Source: Haberlea rhodopensis (Eukaryota; Streptophyta; Magnoliopsida; Lamiales; Gesneriaceae). From it: a DNA stretch of 64,000 nucleotides. Numbering within the stretch: position 1 is the first letter of the stretch; every line of letters starts with the position of its first letter. Location: contig CAJQUN010000507.1 of NCBI GenBank assembly GCA_907163345.1, positions 1 through 64,000 of the forward strand, read 5' to 3'. Below, in pieces: positions 45,343 to 56,530 of the stretch. The notes below the pieces were generated by a model. That model ran no database searches. It had not been told where the DNA came from and worked only from the letters and a program-made list of their open reading frames with translations. A program made the translations under genes and the position numbers.

Positions 45343-48300
45343 CACTTGTTGACAGATCAAACATCGTTTCACAAAGCTCAACACATCCTGTTTCATACGT
45401 TTCCACCGAAATTGGGTACGTAAATCATGATACATTTTCTTCCCTCCAGGATGTATACTGTATCTACTACAATGAGCACGTTGTAGTAGTTCTTGGCGTA
45501 GTCCCAATGCAGCAAGTACTACCCAACAATTTCTATACTTCAACGTTCCATCACTTGTAAGTACAAATTGAGATAATTGTCCTTGACTTATCCTTTCCTT
45601 CCACTGTTGTACTTCATCATCAGTCATTTGTGCCGTTCTGATTTTCTCAAATATGTCGGGTTCAACCAACAATGTTGATACCCTTACTGGCACTAGTTCC
45701 ATATCAAAATCATAACCCAAAGTACAACAAGAAGTCATCAATGCGGATAAATGAATTACCTCATTAGCCGTGTGATGTACCTTTCGACTCAAGGCATCTG
45801 CTGTAAGATTAGCTTTTCCGGGATGATATTCAATCTCACAATCATAATCTTTCAACAGATCCATCCATCTCCGTTGTCTCATATTCAACTCCGCTTGAGT
45901 GAATAGAAATTTTAAGCTCTTATGATCAGTATATATGGTAAACGACGTACCATATAAATAATGTCGCCATATCTTCAATGCAAAGACAATGGCAGCCAAT
46001 TCCAGATCATGCACTGGATATCTCATTTCATGTGGTTTCAATTGTCGTGATGCATAAGCCACTACATGTTTGTCCTGCATCAATACACAACCCAAACCAA
46101 GTAAAGATGCATCAGTATATACTGCAAACCTATCATGCTCAGATGGAATGATCAAGACTGGAGCTGTAGTCAATCGATGTTTTAATTCTTGAAAACTACG
46201 CTCACACGCCTCTGACCATTGAAATGATACTCCCTTCTGTGTCAAATGTGTCAATGGTTTGGCAATTGCTGAAAATCCTTCAACAAACCGTCTATAATAA
46301 CCGGCCAAACCCAAGAAACTACGAATCTCTGGCACAGAAGTAGGTGCTGACCAATTCAACACTGCTTCCACTTTCTTTGGATCAACTGATATACCTTCCT
46401 CTGATATGACATGACCCATAAATCCAACACTAGTCAACCAAAACTCACACTTACTGAGTTTGGCATACAACTGATGTGTCCTCAACAATTGCAACACCAT
46501 ATGCAAATGTTGAACATGTTCGGCATCACTCCGTGAATAGATCAATATATCATCGATAAAGACAATGACAAATCGATCAAGGTATTCCTGAAACACACGA
46601 TTCATTAAACTCATAAAGACAGCAGGAGCATTTGTCACTCCAAATGGCATTACCAGAAACTCATAATGCCCATAACTAGTTCTGAATGCTGTCTTCTGTA
46701 TATCTCCTTCCCTCACACATATTTGATGATACCCTGACCTCAAGTCAATCTTAGAATATATCCTTGATCCCTGCAACTGATCAAATAAATCATCAATACG
46801 GGGAAGAGGATATTTGTTCTTTATGGTTACTTTGTTCAACTGTCTATAATCAATACACAATCTCATTGTCCCATCCTTCTTCTTCACAAATAAAACCGGA
46901 GCACCCCAAGGCGATACACTAGGACGTATGTACCCCTTGTCCAATAAGTCTTGTAATTGAGTTTTCAACTCTTTCAATTCAGTTGGTGCCATCCGATAAG
47001 GAGCCCGTGAAATTGCAGAAGTACCAGGTATCAAATCAATACCAAATTCCACTTCTCGACTCGGTGGAAATCCAGGTATCTCAGCTGGAAACACCTCCGC
47101 ATATTCTGCAATCACTGGTATCTCCTCCACTTTCCTTTCTCTTTTCTGTTCATTTACGTCAAGGGCATAAATCAAATAACCCGCATGTCCACGCTCTAAT
47201 AAACGCGACATTCGGATTGCTGATATCAAAGGAATCATTGCCCTCGATCCTTGGCCATAAATATACCATTGAGTTCCAGTATCAGATTGAAATCGTACAA
47301 TCTTTTGACTACAATCCACAACAGATTGATATCTGCTCAACACATCAATTCCAAGGATGCAATCAAAATCTGACATGTCTAACACAATCAAATCAGCCTG
47401 TAGTCCATACTCAGTCTCAAACTGAATATCACAATCAGACACACTCTGACAAGTCATTACAGTAGTTCCCATGGGTGTCGAGACATAAAGAGGCATCAAC
47501 AGTGGAGACGAGCATATATGATACTGATCAACAAAAGCTTGTGCAATAAAAGAATGTGATGCACCAGTATCAATCAACAGTAAGGCAGGATAAGTAAACA
47601 AAGTACACTTACCCGCTATCACAGTATCAGGAGCTGCCTCTGCTTCCTCCCTGTTCAGTGCATACACCTGAGCCTGAGGTGTTCCTGCCCTCTGTCCTCC
47701 ACCAGACTGTGGTACCCCCTGTGGTCTCTGCTGCACTGTATTCTCTGACACTGGTCCTCTCCTCTGTTGTCCACCCACTTGAGGACAATCACGGATCACG
47801 TGTCCTGGTTTCCCACAACGGAAACAAACCACTGTATCAAACTGTGGACAATTCCTTTGATAATGTGGCCCTCCACATTTAAAACATTGTAATCCACGTC
47901 CACTACTACTACTACTGCCTTGGGACTGTCCTTTCGATTTGCGATCACCCCCTTTTTGTGATCCAAAACGTTTTCCACTAAACCTAGATGAAGATGCACC
48001 ACCTCGTGGTGATTTAAATGATTCCCCTCTAGGTCTCATACTGTCAGATGTAGGTGGTTGAGCTTGTCCAACATCTGTATATACCCCTACAGCAATCTCA
48101 GCCATCTCCGCTCTAGTCAACGCTTCTTCATATGATGTAGGGTTATTGGACATTACTCTATCAAACAATTCAGGCCTCAACCCTTTCACAAACTGTCTGA
48201 TCTTTGCCTTGGTGTTAACAGCAATATGTGGCACATACCGGAGCAAAGAAGAGTAATGCACAGCATAATCAGATACTGTCATTGATCCCTGTCTCAAATG

Positions 48301-48732
48301 CGTAAATTCATCCTCTTTCCTCTGCCTTGCAGCAACAGAGAAATAATGCTCCAGAAACTTTGTTCTAAACACATCCCAGTTCACTGTATGTCCTTGCGCC
48401 CTCAACTCAAGTACTGTGGACTTCCACCACATCATAGCTTTCTTAGCTAACTGGAATTCAGCTAAGCGTAACCACGCAGTCTTGGCATACGGTGCAGATA
48501 CAAATATCTGTTCCACACGTTCCAGCCACTCCTCTGCCAGTTCCCCTGACTCAGTCCCCTCAAACCTAGGTGGCTGATAGCTCAGAAATTGCGTCAATGT
48601 CAATTCTCCAGGCAACAGTACCTGTTCCACTGGCCCTTGTTCAATCGGTGGTGGTGGCACAGGCACCATCCTCACACTGGCATTGCCACTCATGGCATCT
48701 CCAACATCCTCATGATACCCTATGTCTGTCAT
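45313..48732 (-). CDS. Chromovirus Gag-protease-RT-RNase H-integrase zinc finger
   Basis: The start at 48732 ('MTDIGYHEDVGDAM') directly follows a splice-like 'ttatacag' and aligns with the start at 8969. An open frame extends to 48777 but lies in the leader. In order: Gag ('WLRLAEFQLAKKAMMWW'), two zinc knuckles ('CFKCGGPHYQRNC', 'CFRCGKPGHVIRDC'), protease DTGA (47560-47571), RT FIDD (46549-46560), RNase H ('YTDASLLGLG') and the integrase zinc finger ending 'RCLICQQV'. There one extra base near 45343 shifts the frame and the protein ends with a few unrelated residues. This is the only lesion I see. Confidence 0.94.
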   Translation of the reverse strand: MTDIGYHEDVGDAMSGNASVRMVPVPPPPIEQGPVEQVLLPGELTLTQFLSYQPPRFEGTESGELAEEWLERVEQIFVSAPYAKTAWLRLAEFQLAKKAMMWWKSTVLELRAQGHTVNWDVFRTKFLEHYFSVAARQRKEDEFTHLRQGSMTVSDYAVHYSSLLRYVPHIAVNTKAKIRQFVKGLRPELFDRVMSNNPTSYEEALTRAEMAEIAVGVYTDVGQAQPPTSDSMRPRGESFKSPRGGASSSRFSGKRFGSQKGGDRKSKGQSQGSSSSSGRGLQCFKCGGPHYQRNCPQFDTVVCFRCGKPGHVIRDCPQVGGQQRRGPVSENTVQQRPQGVPQSGGGQRAGTPQAQVYALNREEAEAAPDTVIAGKCTLFTYPALLLIDTGASHSFIAQAFVDQYHICSSPLLMPLYVSTPMGTTVMTCQSVSDCDIQFETEYGLQADLIVLDMSDFDCILGIDVLSRYQSVVDCSQKIVRFQSDTGTQWYIYGQGSRAMIPLISAIRMSRLLERGHAGYLIYALDVNEQKRERKVEEIPVIAEYAEVFPAEIPGFPPSREVEFGIDLIPGTSAISRAPYRMAPTELKELKTQLQDLLDKGYIRPSVSPWGAPVLFVKKKDGTMRLCIDYRQLNKVTIKNKYPLPRIDDLFDQLQGSRIYSKIDLRSGYHQICVREGDIQKTAFRTSYGHYEFLVMPFGVTNAPAVFMSLMNRVFQEYLDRFVIVFIDDILIYSRSDAEHVQHLHMVLQLLRTHQLYAKLSKCEFWLTSVGFMGHVISEEGISVDPKKVEAVLNWSAPTSVPEIRSFLGLAGYYRRFVEGFSAIAKPLTHLTQKGVSFQWSEACERSFQELKHRLTTAPVLIIPSEHDRFAVYTDASLLGLGCVLMQDKHVVAYASRQLKPHEMRYPVHDLELAAIVFALKIWRHYLYGTSFTIYTDHKSLKFLFTQAELNMRQRRWMDLLKDYDCEIEYHPGKANLTADALSRKVHHTANEVIHLSALMTSCCTLGYDFDMELVPVRVSTLLVEPDIFEKIRTAQMTDDEVQQWKERISQGQLSQFVLTSDGTLKYRNCWVVLAALGLRQELLQRAHCSRYSIHPGGKKMYHDLRTQFRWKRMKQDVLSFVKRCLICQQVESGKTKTRR

Positions 48733-48889
48733 AGCTGTATAACAAGGGTTAACAATAACATGACAAGTATATAACATGTTAGAATAACATCATATTCCAA
48801 ATCCTAACATGCTAATACCATTCTCAAAGTGTTTAGGTAACTCCCTAAACCACTTCCTCTACCCATGTTCACCCCGTTCTCGAACCACT

Positions 48890-48901
48890 GCTCTGATACC
48901 A
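48890..48901 (-). other. Primer binding site, initiator tRNA-Met
   Basis: Minus strand TGGTATCAGAGC, four bases inside the LTR at 48906. Confidence 0.93.
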
Positions 48902-48905
48902 CTAA

Positions 48906-50683
48906 TGTGGGGTCCTCTTTACTTAATCCATTTTGTATCCATGAAACATACAATGTGAGTCTGAATTAAGTAATGTACCATGCACGGATTAAGAATTCAT
49001 ACTAGTTAAGTTGTTTACAAGGTTATCAAAAACCCTAACAACTATACATAACATGTACATAAACAACCTAATCCAAAAGAACTCCTAGGCAGTGGTTCCC
49101 CTCGCAGCGGAAATCATGACTCACGTTCCCCACGTATATGAGTCCCTACAGAAACATTCACACAATGAGTATAGATAACAAATATCTCAGTGCAATATCA
49201 AACCACAATATCAATATCAATGATAAAGCACAAATAAAGCATCAAGACGTGAATGTTCTGTATCATGCATCCACAAATGCACTATGTCATGACATGTCTC
49301 AACAATTCCCCTATTATCACGAGCCCCATATGATATGCCTATTCAACTCAATATGTCAGTGGAACCACATCACATCTTCATATTAGCAGCACATATCATA
49401 GTACCATGCTCATCTGTGACAATAGCCTGAGCATATACCCACACCAAGTGTATATCTCACAAGCCAAAGCATATGTAGTATATCTATCGTGGCAACGATC
49501 CTAGCCAAAGCATATACCACACCAGGCATATCTCTCGAGGCAATGATCTCACCAAAGCATATACACATATCTATCAAGGCATCCATCCCAATCATATGAA
49601 ATCCATGTATGAATATGCATATGAACTACCAATCATATGACACAAGATAACATAAATCATATGATATCAAAACCATAACATCATCATCGCATCATATCTA
49701 TACTCCGTACGTCAACACGTACCTGTATTGCGACACAAAAGCGATAAATCAGGCGTTGATAGCTAATTGCCTCTTTGCCCTGTCCCCTGAGATGATGCTA
49801 CAACAATGCCAACAATATAACATGTTATCATAGGCATTAAAATCAAATTCTACAAAATATAAAATTTTTCAAGATTTGAACTCTGGCGATTTTGAGCTTA
49901 TCCTCCTAGCTCTTCTCCTACAACTCGAATTTTAACATGTAAACATGTTTCATGCACTATCTAGGAACATCTTCACATGATTCTAACATCATAGATTCCA
50001 ATTTCTAGCATATAAACATGTTATGATTGTACACATGAACACTTGATATGCTATGTCTCATACATCAACACCAATGATAAAATCAAGTATACAACTATGA
50101 ATTTCTTACCAAGATGGTACAATTCCACTTCACACTCCCTCCTAGCTCAAGTTACAATTGAAACCCAAGCTCAAACCAACAAAACTTTGAAAGAAATGGA
50201 GAGGAGCTTGTGTAGAGATTTTTAGGTGAAAAGTGGTGTAGTATGTGATTTCACCTCTAAGCCACTTGATATAGAACCTTAAGTCCCTAATTTACTTGAT
50301 ATCATGTCCTTTGGAGATAATTACATGTTAAGTGTCATGTACATGAAATGAACTCCAAATACAAATGCAACTCCAAGTCAAATTCAATTCACATGCATAT
50401 TCAAATGCCCACTTGCAACTCAAATTCACATGCATATGTAATTCCCTTCAAACTCATGTCAAATGCAACTCACATGTACATTTTAATGCACCTTCAAATG
50501 CATATACATTTCATATTTCTTGATATATTATGGTTCATCTCATTGTACACCATTACCATATATCTTTTCATACATGTAGTAAGTCATTCTTGGTTCCACT
50601 CGAACCCCCATTATCATACTGCCACGTGATATTATTACACCATAATCATATCATACGTGTATACAACAAATCGAGGCATTACA
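48906..50683 (-). repeat. 5' LTR of the minus-strand chromovirus
   Basis: Matches 42291-44063, with a few substitutions and a 5-base difference near 50658. The GTACGT repeat is at 49707-49722. Confidence 0.93.
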
Positions 50684-51001
50684 GTATCCTTCCTGCAAAG
50701 GAAGAAGGGGAGATGTAGAAGCGTTGTGCTTCGAACTTCCAGAAACAAATGCTTGTGTTATTTACGTTACTGCATTTATTTACCTTACTATTTTTACATA
50801 CTTTCTTGCATATCTTTAAAATGCCTTTCAATTGAGTAATCGGTTTTAGAGCGGGTTATGTCGAGTGTCTTCCGCTCGGTTTTGTAACCGAACTCGATAT
50901 AATCTCTCGGTGCAATTATTTCAAGAACACGAGCTATTGAAGCTCAAGTTGGTTGAACTCGGGTGTGGGATGGCAACCCACCCCCGAAATCGATCCTAAC
51001 A
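50684..51001 (+). repeat. 3' LTR of the small copia-like element, second part
   Basis: Begins with the GTATC duplication, matches the end of the 5' LTR from about 39714, and ends CGATCCTAACA at 51001. Confidence 0.92.
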
Positions 51002-52476
51002 GAAACATAATCCACTGCTAGCAAAATATATGACTGCCCACAAGATGGTGGAAAGGGGCCCATGAAATCAATATCCCATACATCAAAAATTTCTATTTCC
51101 AAGATATTTGTCAATGGCATCTCATGGCGTTTGGAAATATTACCAATGCGTTGACAACGATCACACGTCTTTACCAAAATATAACTGTCTCGATGTAGCT
51201 CTGGCCAATAGAAACCCGATTAAAGAACTTTTGCTGCTTTCCTCGATGTTCCAAAATGTCCCCCATAAGGTGTTGAGTGACACTATCCTAAAATCTCTTT
51301 TGCTTCCTCCTCAGTTACACATTGCCTGACAATTTTACCTGCACAGCGTCTGAATACATATGGTTCATCCAGTAATAATTCTTGACGTCATGAAAGAACT
51401 TTTTCCTTTGCTGATAATTGAGGTCTGGAGGCAATATACCACATGACAAATAGTTAGCAAAATCAGCAAACCACGGGGTTTTAGTACCTACCTCAAAGAG
51501 ATGTTCACCAGGAAAGTTCTCTTGTATGACTCCATGATCCATTTGATCCTCCAACTCCAAACGAGATAAGTGATCTGCTACTTGATTCTCACTGCCCTTT
51601 TTATCCAAGATCTCAAAATCAAACTCTTGTAGCAATAAGATCCATCGAATCACCGGGGTTTCGCATCCTTCTTTGCAAAAGGATAAAGAATAGCTGCGTG
51701 ATCTGTGTTAAACTATGACCTTTGTCCCTATCAGATATGCTCTAAACTTGTCAAATACAAACACCACCGCTAACATCTCTTTCTCGGTGGTCGTGTAATT
51801 CTGTTGGGCTCCATCAAGTGTTATGCTTGCATAGTAAATTGCCCTAAAAATCTTGTCTCTCTTTTGCCCCAATACTGCTCCAACAGCATAGTCGCTGGCA
51901 TCACACATTAAAACAAATGGCTCCTTCCAATCTGGCACTATGATAATCGGTGCTGATATAAGTGCTTTCTTTAACCTGTTAAAAGCCTGCAAACACAAAC
52001 CATCAAAGACAAAATGTGAGTCTTTTTCTAACAAATTACATAATGGCTTAGCTATTTTAGAAAAATCTTTAATAAAACGGCGATAAAACCCGGCATGTCC
52101 AAGGAAGCTCCTAATAGCCTTCTCATTGTTCGGAGGTGGAAGCTTTTCAATTGCAACCACTTTTGCTCGATCCACTTCAAGTCCTTGTGATGACACCTTA
52201 TGGCCAAGGACAATACCCTCTTGCACCATAAAGTGACATTTCTCCCAATTTAACACAAGGTTCTTTTCTTGGCAGCGCTGTAACACAAGAGATGGGTTAT
52301 GGAAACAATGATCAAAAGAGGAGCCAAATACCGAAAAGACCTCCATGAAGACTTCTAGGCTCCTCCACCATATCTGAAAATATAGCCATCATGCACCGTT
52401 GAAAGGTAGCAGGTGCATTGCATAGACCAAAAGACATTCTTCTAAATGCAAAAGTTCCATATGGACAAGTAAATGT
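51002..52476 (-). pseudogene. Outer Athila/Tat-like RT (C-terminal), RNase H and integrase start
   Basis: Read from 52476 down: the part of RT after its catalytic core start ('CPYGTFAFRRM', with 'EKCHFMVQEGIVLGHKVSSQG' and 'IRSFLGHAGFYRRFIKDFS'), RNase H ('MCDASDYAVGAVLGQ', then 'VADHLSRLE'), and the start of integrase ('CDRCQRIGNISKRHEMP', 'WDIDFMGPFPP'). Frame breaks occur near 52350, 51700, 51350 and 51220. The LARD-like element (TSD AATGT/AATGA) separates it from its N-terminal part at 61556. The copia-like insertion (TSD GAAAC) separates it from the integrase core. Confidence 0.9.
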
Positions 52477-52806
52477 TGTGATGACCATGGATTAAAGATG
52501 TTAATCCCGTAGGGTTAATAACCCCTAAAGTTGTTTTACGTGGCGACTTGGAGTTTAATCGCGGTGTTGGGTCTTCTGGGCTCATTTATTTGGGTAGTTG
52601 GGATTGTTGGATCCCGAGGTTGAGATTGTATTCTCATTACGGTGAAAAATCTAAGAGTTGGGTTTTTAGTGTGACTCGGAATCTCGGGTGCTTGGTGTGG
52701 GCACCGGTAGGGGGTTTTGGAGTTAGAGAGAGAATTTTTGAAAACAGATGATTTTTAATGAATCATGATGTATTTGTGGGGCTATTAGTATTTTGGGGTA
52801 TTTTTG

Positions 52807-52815
52807 CTATAAATA
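52807..52815 (+). promoter_or_regulatory. TATA box of the LARD-like LTR
   Basis: CTATAAATA, with the matching copy at 59321-59329 in the second LTR. A strongly CT-rich stretch begins about 35 bases downstream. Confidence 0.7.
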
Positions 52816-53686
52816 CCAGTTGAACCCGAGATTTTAATTATCGGAACCATTTTCCTCACTTGCTTCTCTCTCTTCCCCGCGTCCGCACTCCCGATCCCCT
52901 TTGACCCCCGCGCACAAAAGTGCTTCGCCCGCCGCCGTCCGGCCGCCGTTCGGCGCTCCGACCCGCCGCCAGCTTCGTCTCGTCCAGGCGCTCCTCCCCA
53001 TACCAACAATTCGAAGTTTGGTCGCGATTTGAGCTCGGATTTGCCAGAAAAGCGCTAGGGTTCGAACTGGATTTCTGTCCGATTTTGGGGCTCGATTTTG
53101 GTACGATTTTGGTACGATTATTCTGGTGTTTTTGGGGCATTTTTGAGCTGATATTGAGTCGATAATTTCAGACTTTAAAGTTCAAAATTTTTGTTGCTTA
53201 ATGGGTCGAATTTCAGTGCTGGTTGCGTGAAGTTTGGGTCGAAAATTTCTTGCATTGTGGTTCAAAGAAATTGGTTGCCAATTGATTCGATTTTCATGCT
53301 GTTTGATTGAGTTAGGGTTCGAATTTTTGGGGGTTTTGGCTTGGGGATGATGATTCTTGTTGTTAATCGATTAATTAATGTTTAGATGAATTATGGTGTT
53401 TAATTGGGTTCGATTTGTGTTGTGAGGGTTCGAAAATTTGTGGGGAATTCTTGAGCAATTTTCGATATTATCTCCTTCGATTTCCCTCCCTGTTTATACG
53501 CTGCCCCGGGTCTTTTAAATGGTATATTGTCGTGGGTTGACAATAATTTTCTGTATAAGGGATATGGGTGTGCTTGAGCATGGGTTGCATGTTCGTAATT
53601 AATTGTGAATTATTTATCGTGTTAGCACATCGTTCCTCGGGGCATGGGACTCGAGCAAGGTTTGGCTCGGACTTCGGAGATTTAAG

Positions 53687-53701
53687 GTACGTGCGACGTA
53701 C
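53687..53701 (+). promoter_or_regulatory. GTACGT inverted repeat / candidate 5' splice site
   Basis: GTACGT-GCG-ACGTAC, preceded by 'ttaag'. The loop is three bases here against five in the tandem chromovirus, while the arms are the same. The second copy is at 60202-60216. Confidence 0.6.
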
Positions 53702-55044
53702 GAGCATTACTTTATATAAGAGCATTTGTGAAATGCATAATGTGTTTTAATTGCATTAGAGGGTTGTGGGTATGGCTATATATATGTGTGTTGAAATGAC
53801 TATGGAACGACCTAGTCTTGACATTGCTACCACAAGTGTGCGTAATACTAGAGTAGTATAACCTTACCTGAGATATGGGGTACTGGGTTTATATGACTAT
53901 TGTAGGGTATTTGAGATGCCTGAGAATGATCGTGGGATCATGTATTCATTGTAAGACATGTGAGATGTCTAAGTGAAATGGAGAATTGGTAAAATAAATG
54001 CTAGGCATTTGAGCTATCTGTGATTGGTAGCAAAGTTGAAATCAGTATTAGATATTGAGATATCTATATTCGTATGTATAATAAATTTGGAATCATCAAT
54101 TATTGATATTTGAGAATCAGGCATGCGATGAGTTAAATCAATGTGTTGATTTACTGATTTATGAGATTTGATGAGTTTGATGATTGTGAGAACAGGGACA
54201 GTACACGGAATCCCGGATGAGGATGTTGCCATCCAGGGAGTATCATTTAAAATTCATTAGTATTTACTTTTGTTGTAAATTATGCATTTCATTATTGTGA
54301 TTATGGGATTTTGTGTATTGGTATGCTCACCCCGTTGGGGGCTGTCTCTGTTGGGGCAGGTGAACAGGTACATCGATGGCTTTGGAGTTGAGCTCGAGCT
54401 GTTGATTGGATTCACTCCCAGGATCGTGATACCAGGGCTTGATGGAGCACGGTATCGTATAGAGTACCTATATACACCTGAGGGTTATATACATATTCAT
54501 GATGCTCGCATGTGAGCACGATTATACTTGTATATGGATTGTATATAAAGGCATGAGCCTTTCTCTCTTTCATTTGATGTTGCATGCAATTAGAGGTAGA
54601 ATTGCTAAATGATATGAGAGTCATTGGTGTATTATGTGGGTGTAGAAACCCACTTTTGTCGTCATATGTGTGGGTCTTCCCTGGCTGGGAATTTACTTGG
54701 TATTGCTGCATTCTGTTGAGTATTATGTTTTCCCTGGCCGGGAATTATGTTATGTGTTGTGCTTTTATTTCGGGATAGCTCTATTTATGGGGAGACTCTG
54801 CCCAGATTTTTATAAAAGTCCACAATGTAAAAAGTGGCACAAAGGGGATGGTAATGGGCGGAATCTATGAGTCTAATTGTGGGTAGAGATGATCTTAATG
54901 TTGAATATTAAAGAAATTTTGTAATTGCCATGCAATGATAGAGTATCATCTGAGCTTCCCGATTGACTTTTTATTGAAAGCATGTGCCACACATAGTGGT
55001 TAATACACTAATCAAGGGTTAAGGGCTTGGGGTCCTTACATTAG

Positions 55045-55056
55045 TGGTATCAGAGC
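55045..55056 (+). other. Primer binding site, initiator tRNA-Met
   Basis: TGGTATCAGAGC, four bases after the LTR; the following 'agtggttag' is shared with the chromoviruses. Confidence 0.93.
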
Positions 55057-55980
55057 AGTGGTTAGCTCTTTGGGGCTGTTGAAGGCCTAAAACATGCTGA
55101 TAGGGATGTGTAGCACATATTTATGCATGATTGTAGCTAGTGCTGTGTGACACAACTATTTTGCTTATGTGCATTTGTAACATGTGATCATAGTGAAACG
55201 ATTATATGTCATGACATCTATAGAATCATAATATAACCTGTTGATTATGATTGTGAGTTGTGACACAGGGACAACCAAGTGGAGCATTTTGAAATGCATT
55301 GGGATACAGGAAGTACTTTGTACTCATAGTTTATGCATTTACTCATTATAATCATATTGTGGGGAATATGGATTATCGTATGCTCATGGTTTGGAATTGT
55401 TCCTGTAGGGACACTATGACGTGGAAAGGCTAAGGCCATGGTTGAAAGACACGAAACGGTAACCTGCGTTGTATATACATCATGAATTATGCATTGTGGT
55501 TGCATGTGTACATGTAGTGATGATTTTAATGCTTTGCCGCCAAATGTTGAAGCGAGGGGTGGGAGTACCGCATGTCGCATTTGAGCGAGGTGCATTAAAA
55601 TACACTCATGATGATGTATGTTGGAATATGGATTATGCTTTGTGATGCAGGTATGGATGAAATACTTGGGGAATATCCCATGAGTCATTGTTATGGATGA
55701 GTGATGATTTTAAATGCTTGCCGCTATTTATTGTTTTGTGCCGCTAAAATGTGAAGCGAGGGGTGGGAGCGCCGCATGTCACATTGAAGCGTGGTTATCA
55801 TATGAGGCGAGGAAAGAATATTTGCCGCTAAAATGTGAAGCGTGGGGTGGGAGCGCCGCATGTCCATTTAAGCGAGGTTATTCTATACCGCCTATATGTG
55901 AAGCGAGGGGTGGGAGTACCGCATGTTTTATTTGAGCGAGGGGCATTAAAATACACTACCGTGACAATGACTAGGGATCG
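55057..55980 (+). other. LTR-derived segment inside the LARD-like element
   Basis: The 'acagggacaaccaag' module (about 55266) and the array of 'gaagcgaggggtgggag.gccgcatgtc' units (55550-55950) match the solo LTR at 17552-19601 (minus strand), but in reversed order. No gene is seen. Confidence 0.75.
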
Positions 55981-55982
55981 GC

Positions 55983-56530
55983 TATATTGACTGGCGATGG
56001 TTCTTGCCGCCATGTATATTCATAGCGATGGTTCATTCCGCTATATTGACTGGCGATGGTTCTTGCCGCCATGTATATTGATAGCGATGGTTCATTCCGC
56101 TATATTGACTGGCAATGGTTCTTGCCGCCATGTATATTGATAACGATGGTTCATTCCGCTATATTGACTGGCGATGGTTCTTGCCGCCAGATATATTGAT
56201 AGCGATGTCTCATTCCGCTATTCTATTGGCGATGATTTATGCCACCGGGTATTGATAGCGATGCCTCATTCCGCTATATTGATTGGCGATGACTTATGCC
56301 GCCGGGTGTTCATAGCGATGGTACATTCCGCTACATCTATGGCGATGGTTCATGCCGCCAGATGTCTATAGCGATGTGTTATGTTGCTGACTCTATGACG
56401 AGGGATTATGCCCCTGATTCTATAGCGATGGGTTATGCCGCTATGTACATGACGCTGGATTACGCCACCTACGAGCGATGGGTGCTGATTGCGTACCACT
56501 GTTGGATGACGGAGACAGGTATGCCGCTAT
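55983..56530 (+). repeat. Tandem array of GGCG...CGCC and AGCG...CGCT modules
   Basis: A unit of about 58 bases repeats roughly four times and then decays. Each unit holds GGCGATGGTTCTTGCCGCC and AGCGATGGTTCATTCCGCT, two inverted repeats that differ by a compensating outer pair. The modules resemble those in the chromovirus LTRs at 1312-1528. Confidence 0.88.

Larger units (their letters stand above)
42291..50683 (-). mobile_element. Ty3 chromovirus (Tekay-like), minus strand
   Basis: LTRs lie at 42291-44063 and 48906-50683 with GTATC at 42286-42290 and 50684-50688. The proteins closely resemble those of the tandem at 46-15520 but the LTR sequence differs, so it is a sister family. The two LTRs differ at few sites, so insertion is recent. 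Confidence 0.95.
38583..51001 (+). mobile_element. Small non-autonomous copia-like element (interrupted)
   Basis: LTRs lie at 38583-40032 and 41082-42290 plus 50684-51001, with GAAAC at 38578-38582 and 51002-51006. The internal part is only 1,049 bp, with an initiator tRNA-Met primer site and purine tract but no protein domain. The LTR start TGTTGGGTTTTGGAAACCCG and the 'aaaaagggggagat' tract are of copia type. The chromovirus at 42291-50683 is inserted in the second LTR. Confidence 0.92.
52477..55040 (+). repeat. 5' LTR of the LARD-like element
   Basis: TGTGATGACCATGG...GGTCCTTACA. A TATA box (ctataaata, 52807-52815) is followed by a CpG- and pyrimidine-rich likely start region (about 52850-52990). 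The GTACGT repeat is at 53687-53701. Short open frames within are not genes. Confidence 0.92.

Noticed and set aside
52548..53165. Open frames in the LARD-like LTR, including a GC-rich one
   Set aside because: They lie across the TATA box and start region of an LTR and recur unchanged in the other LTR.
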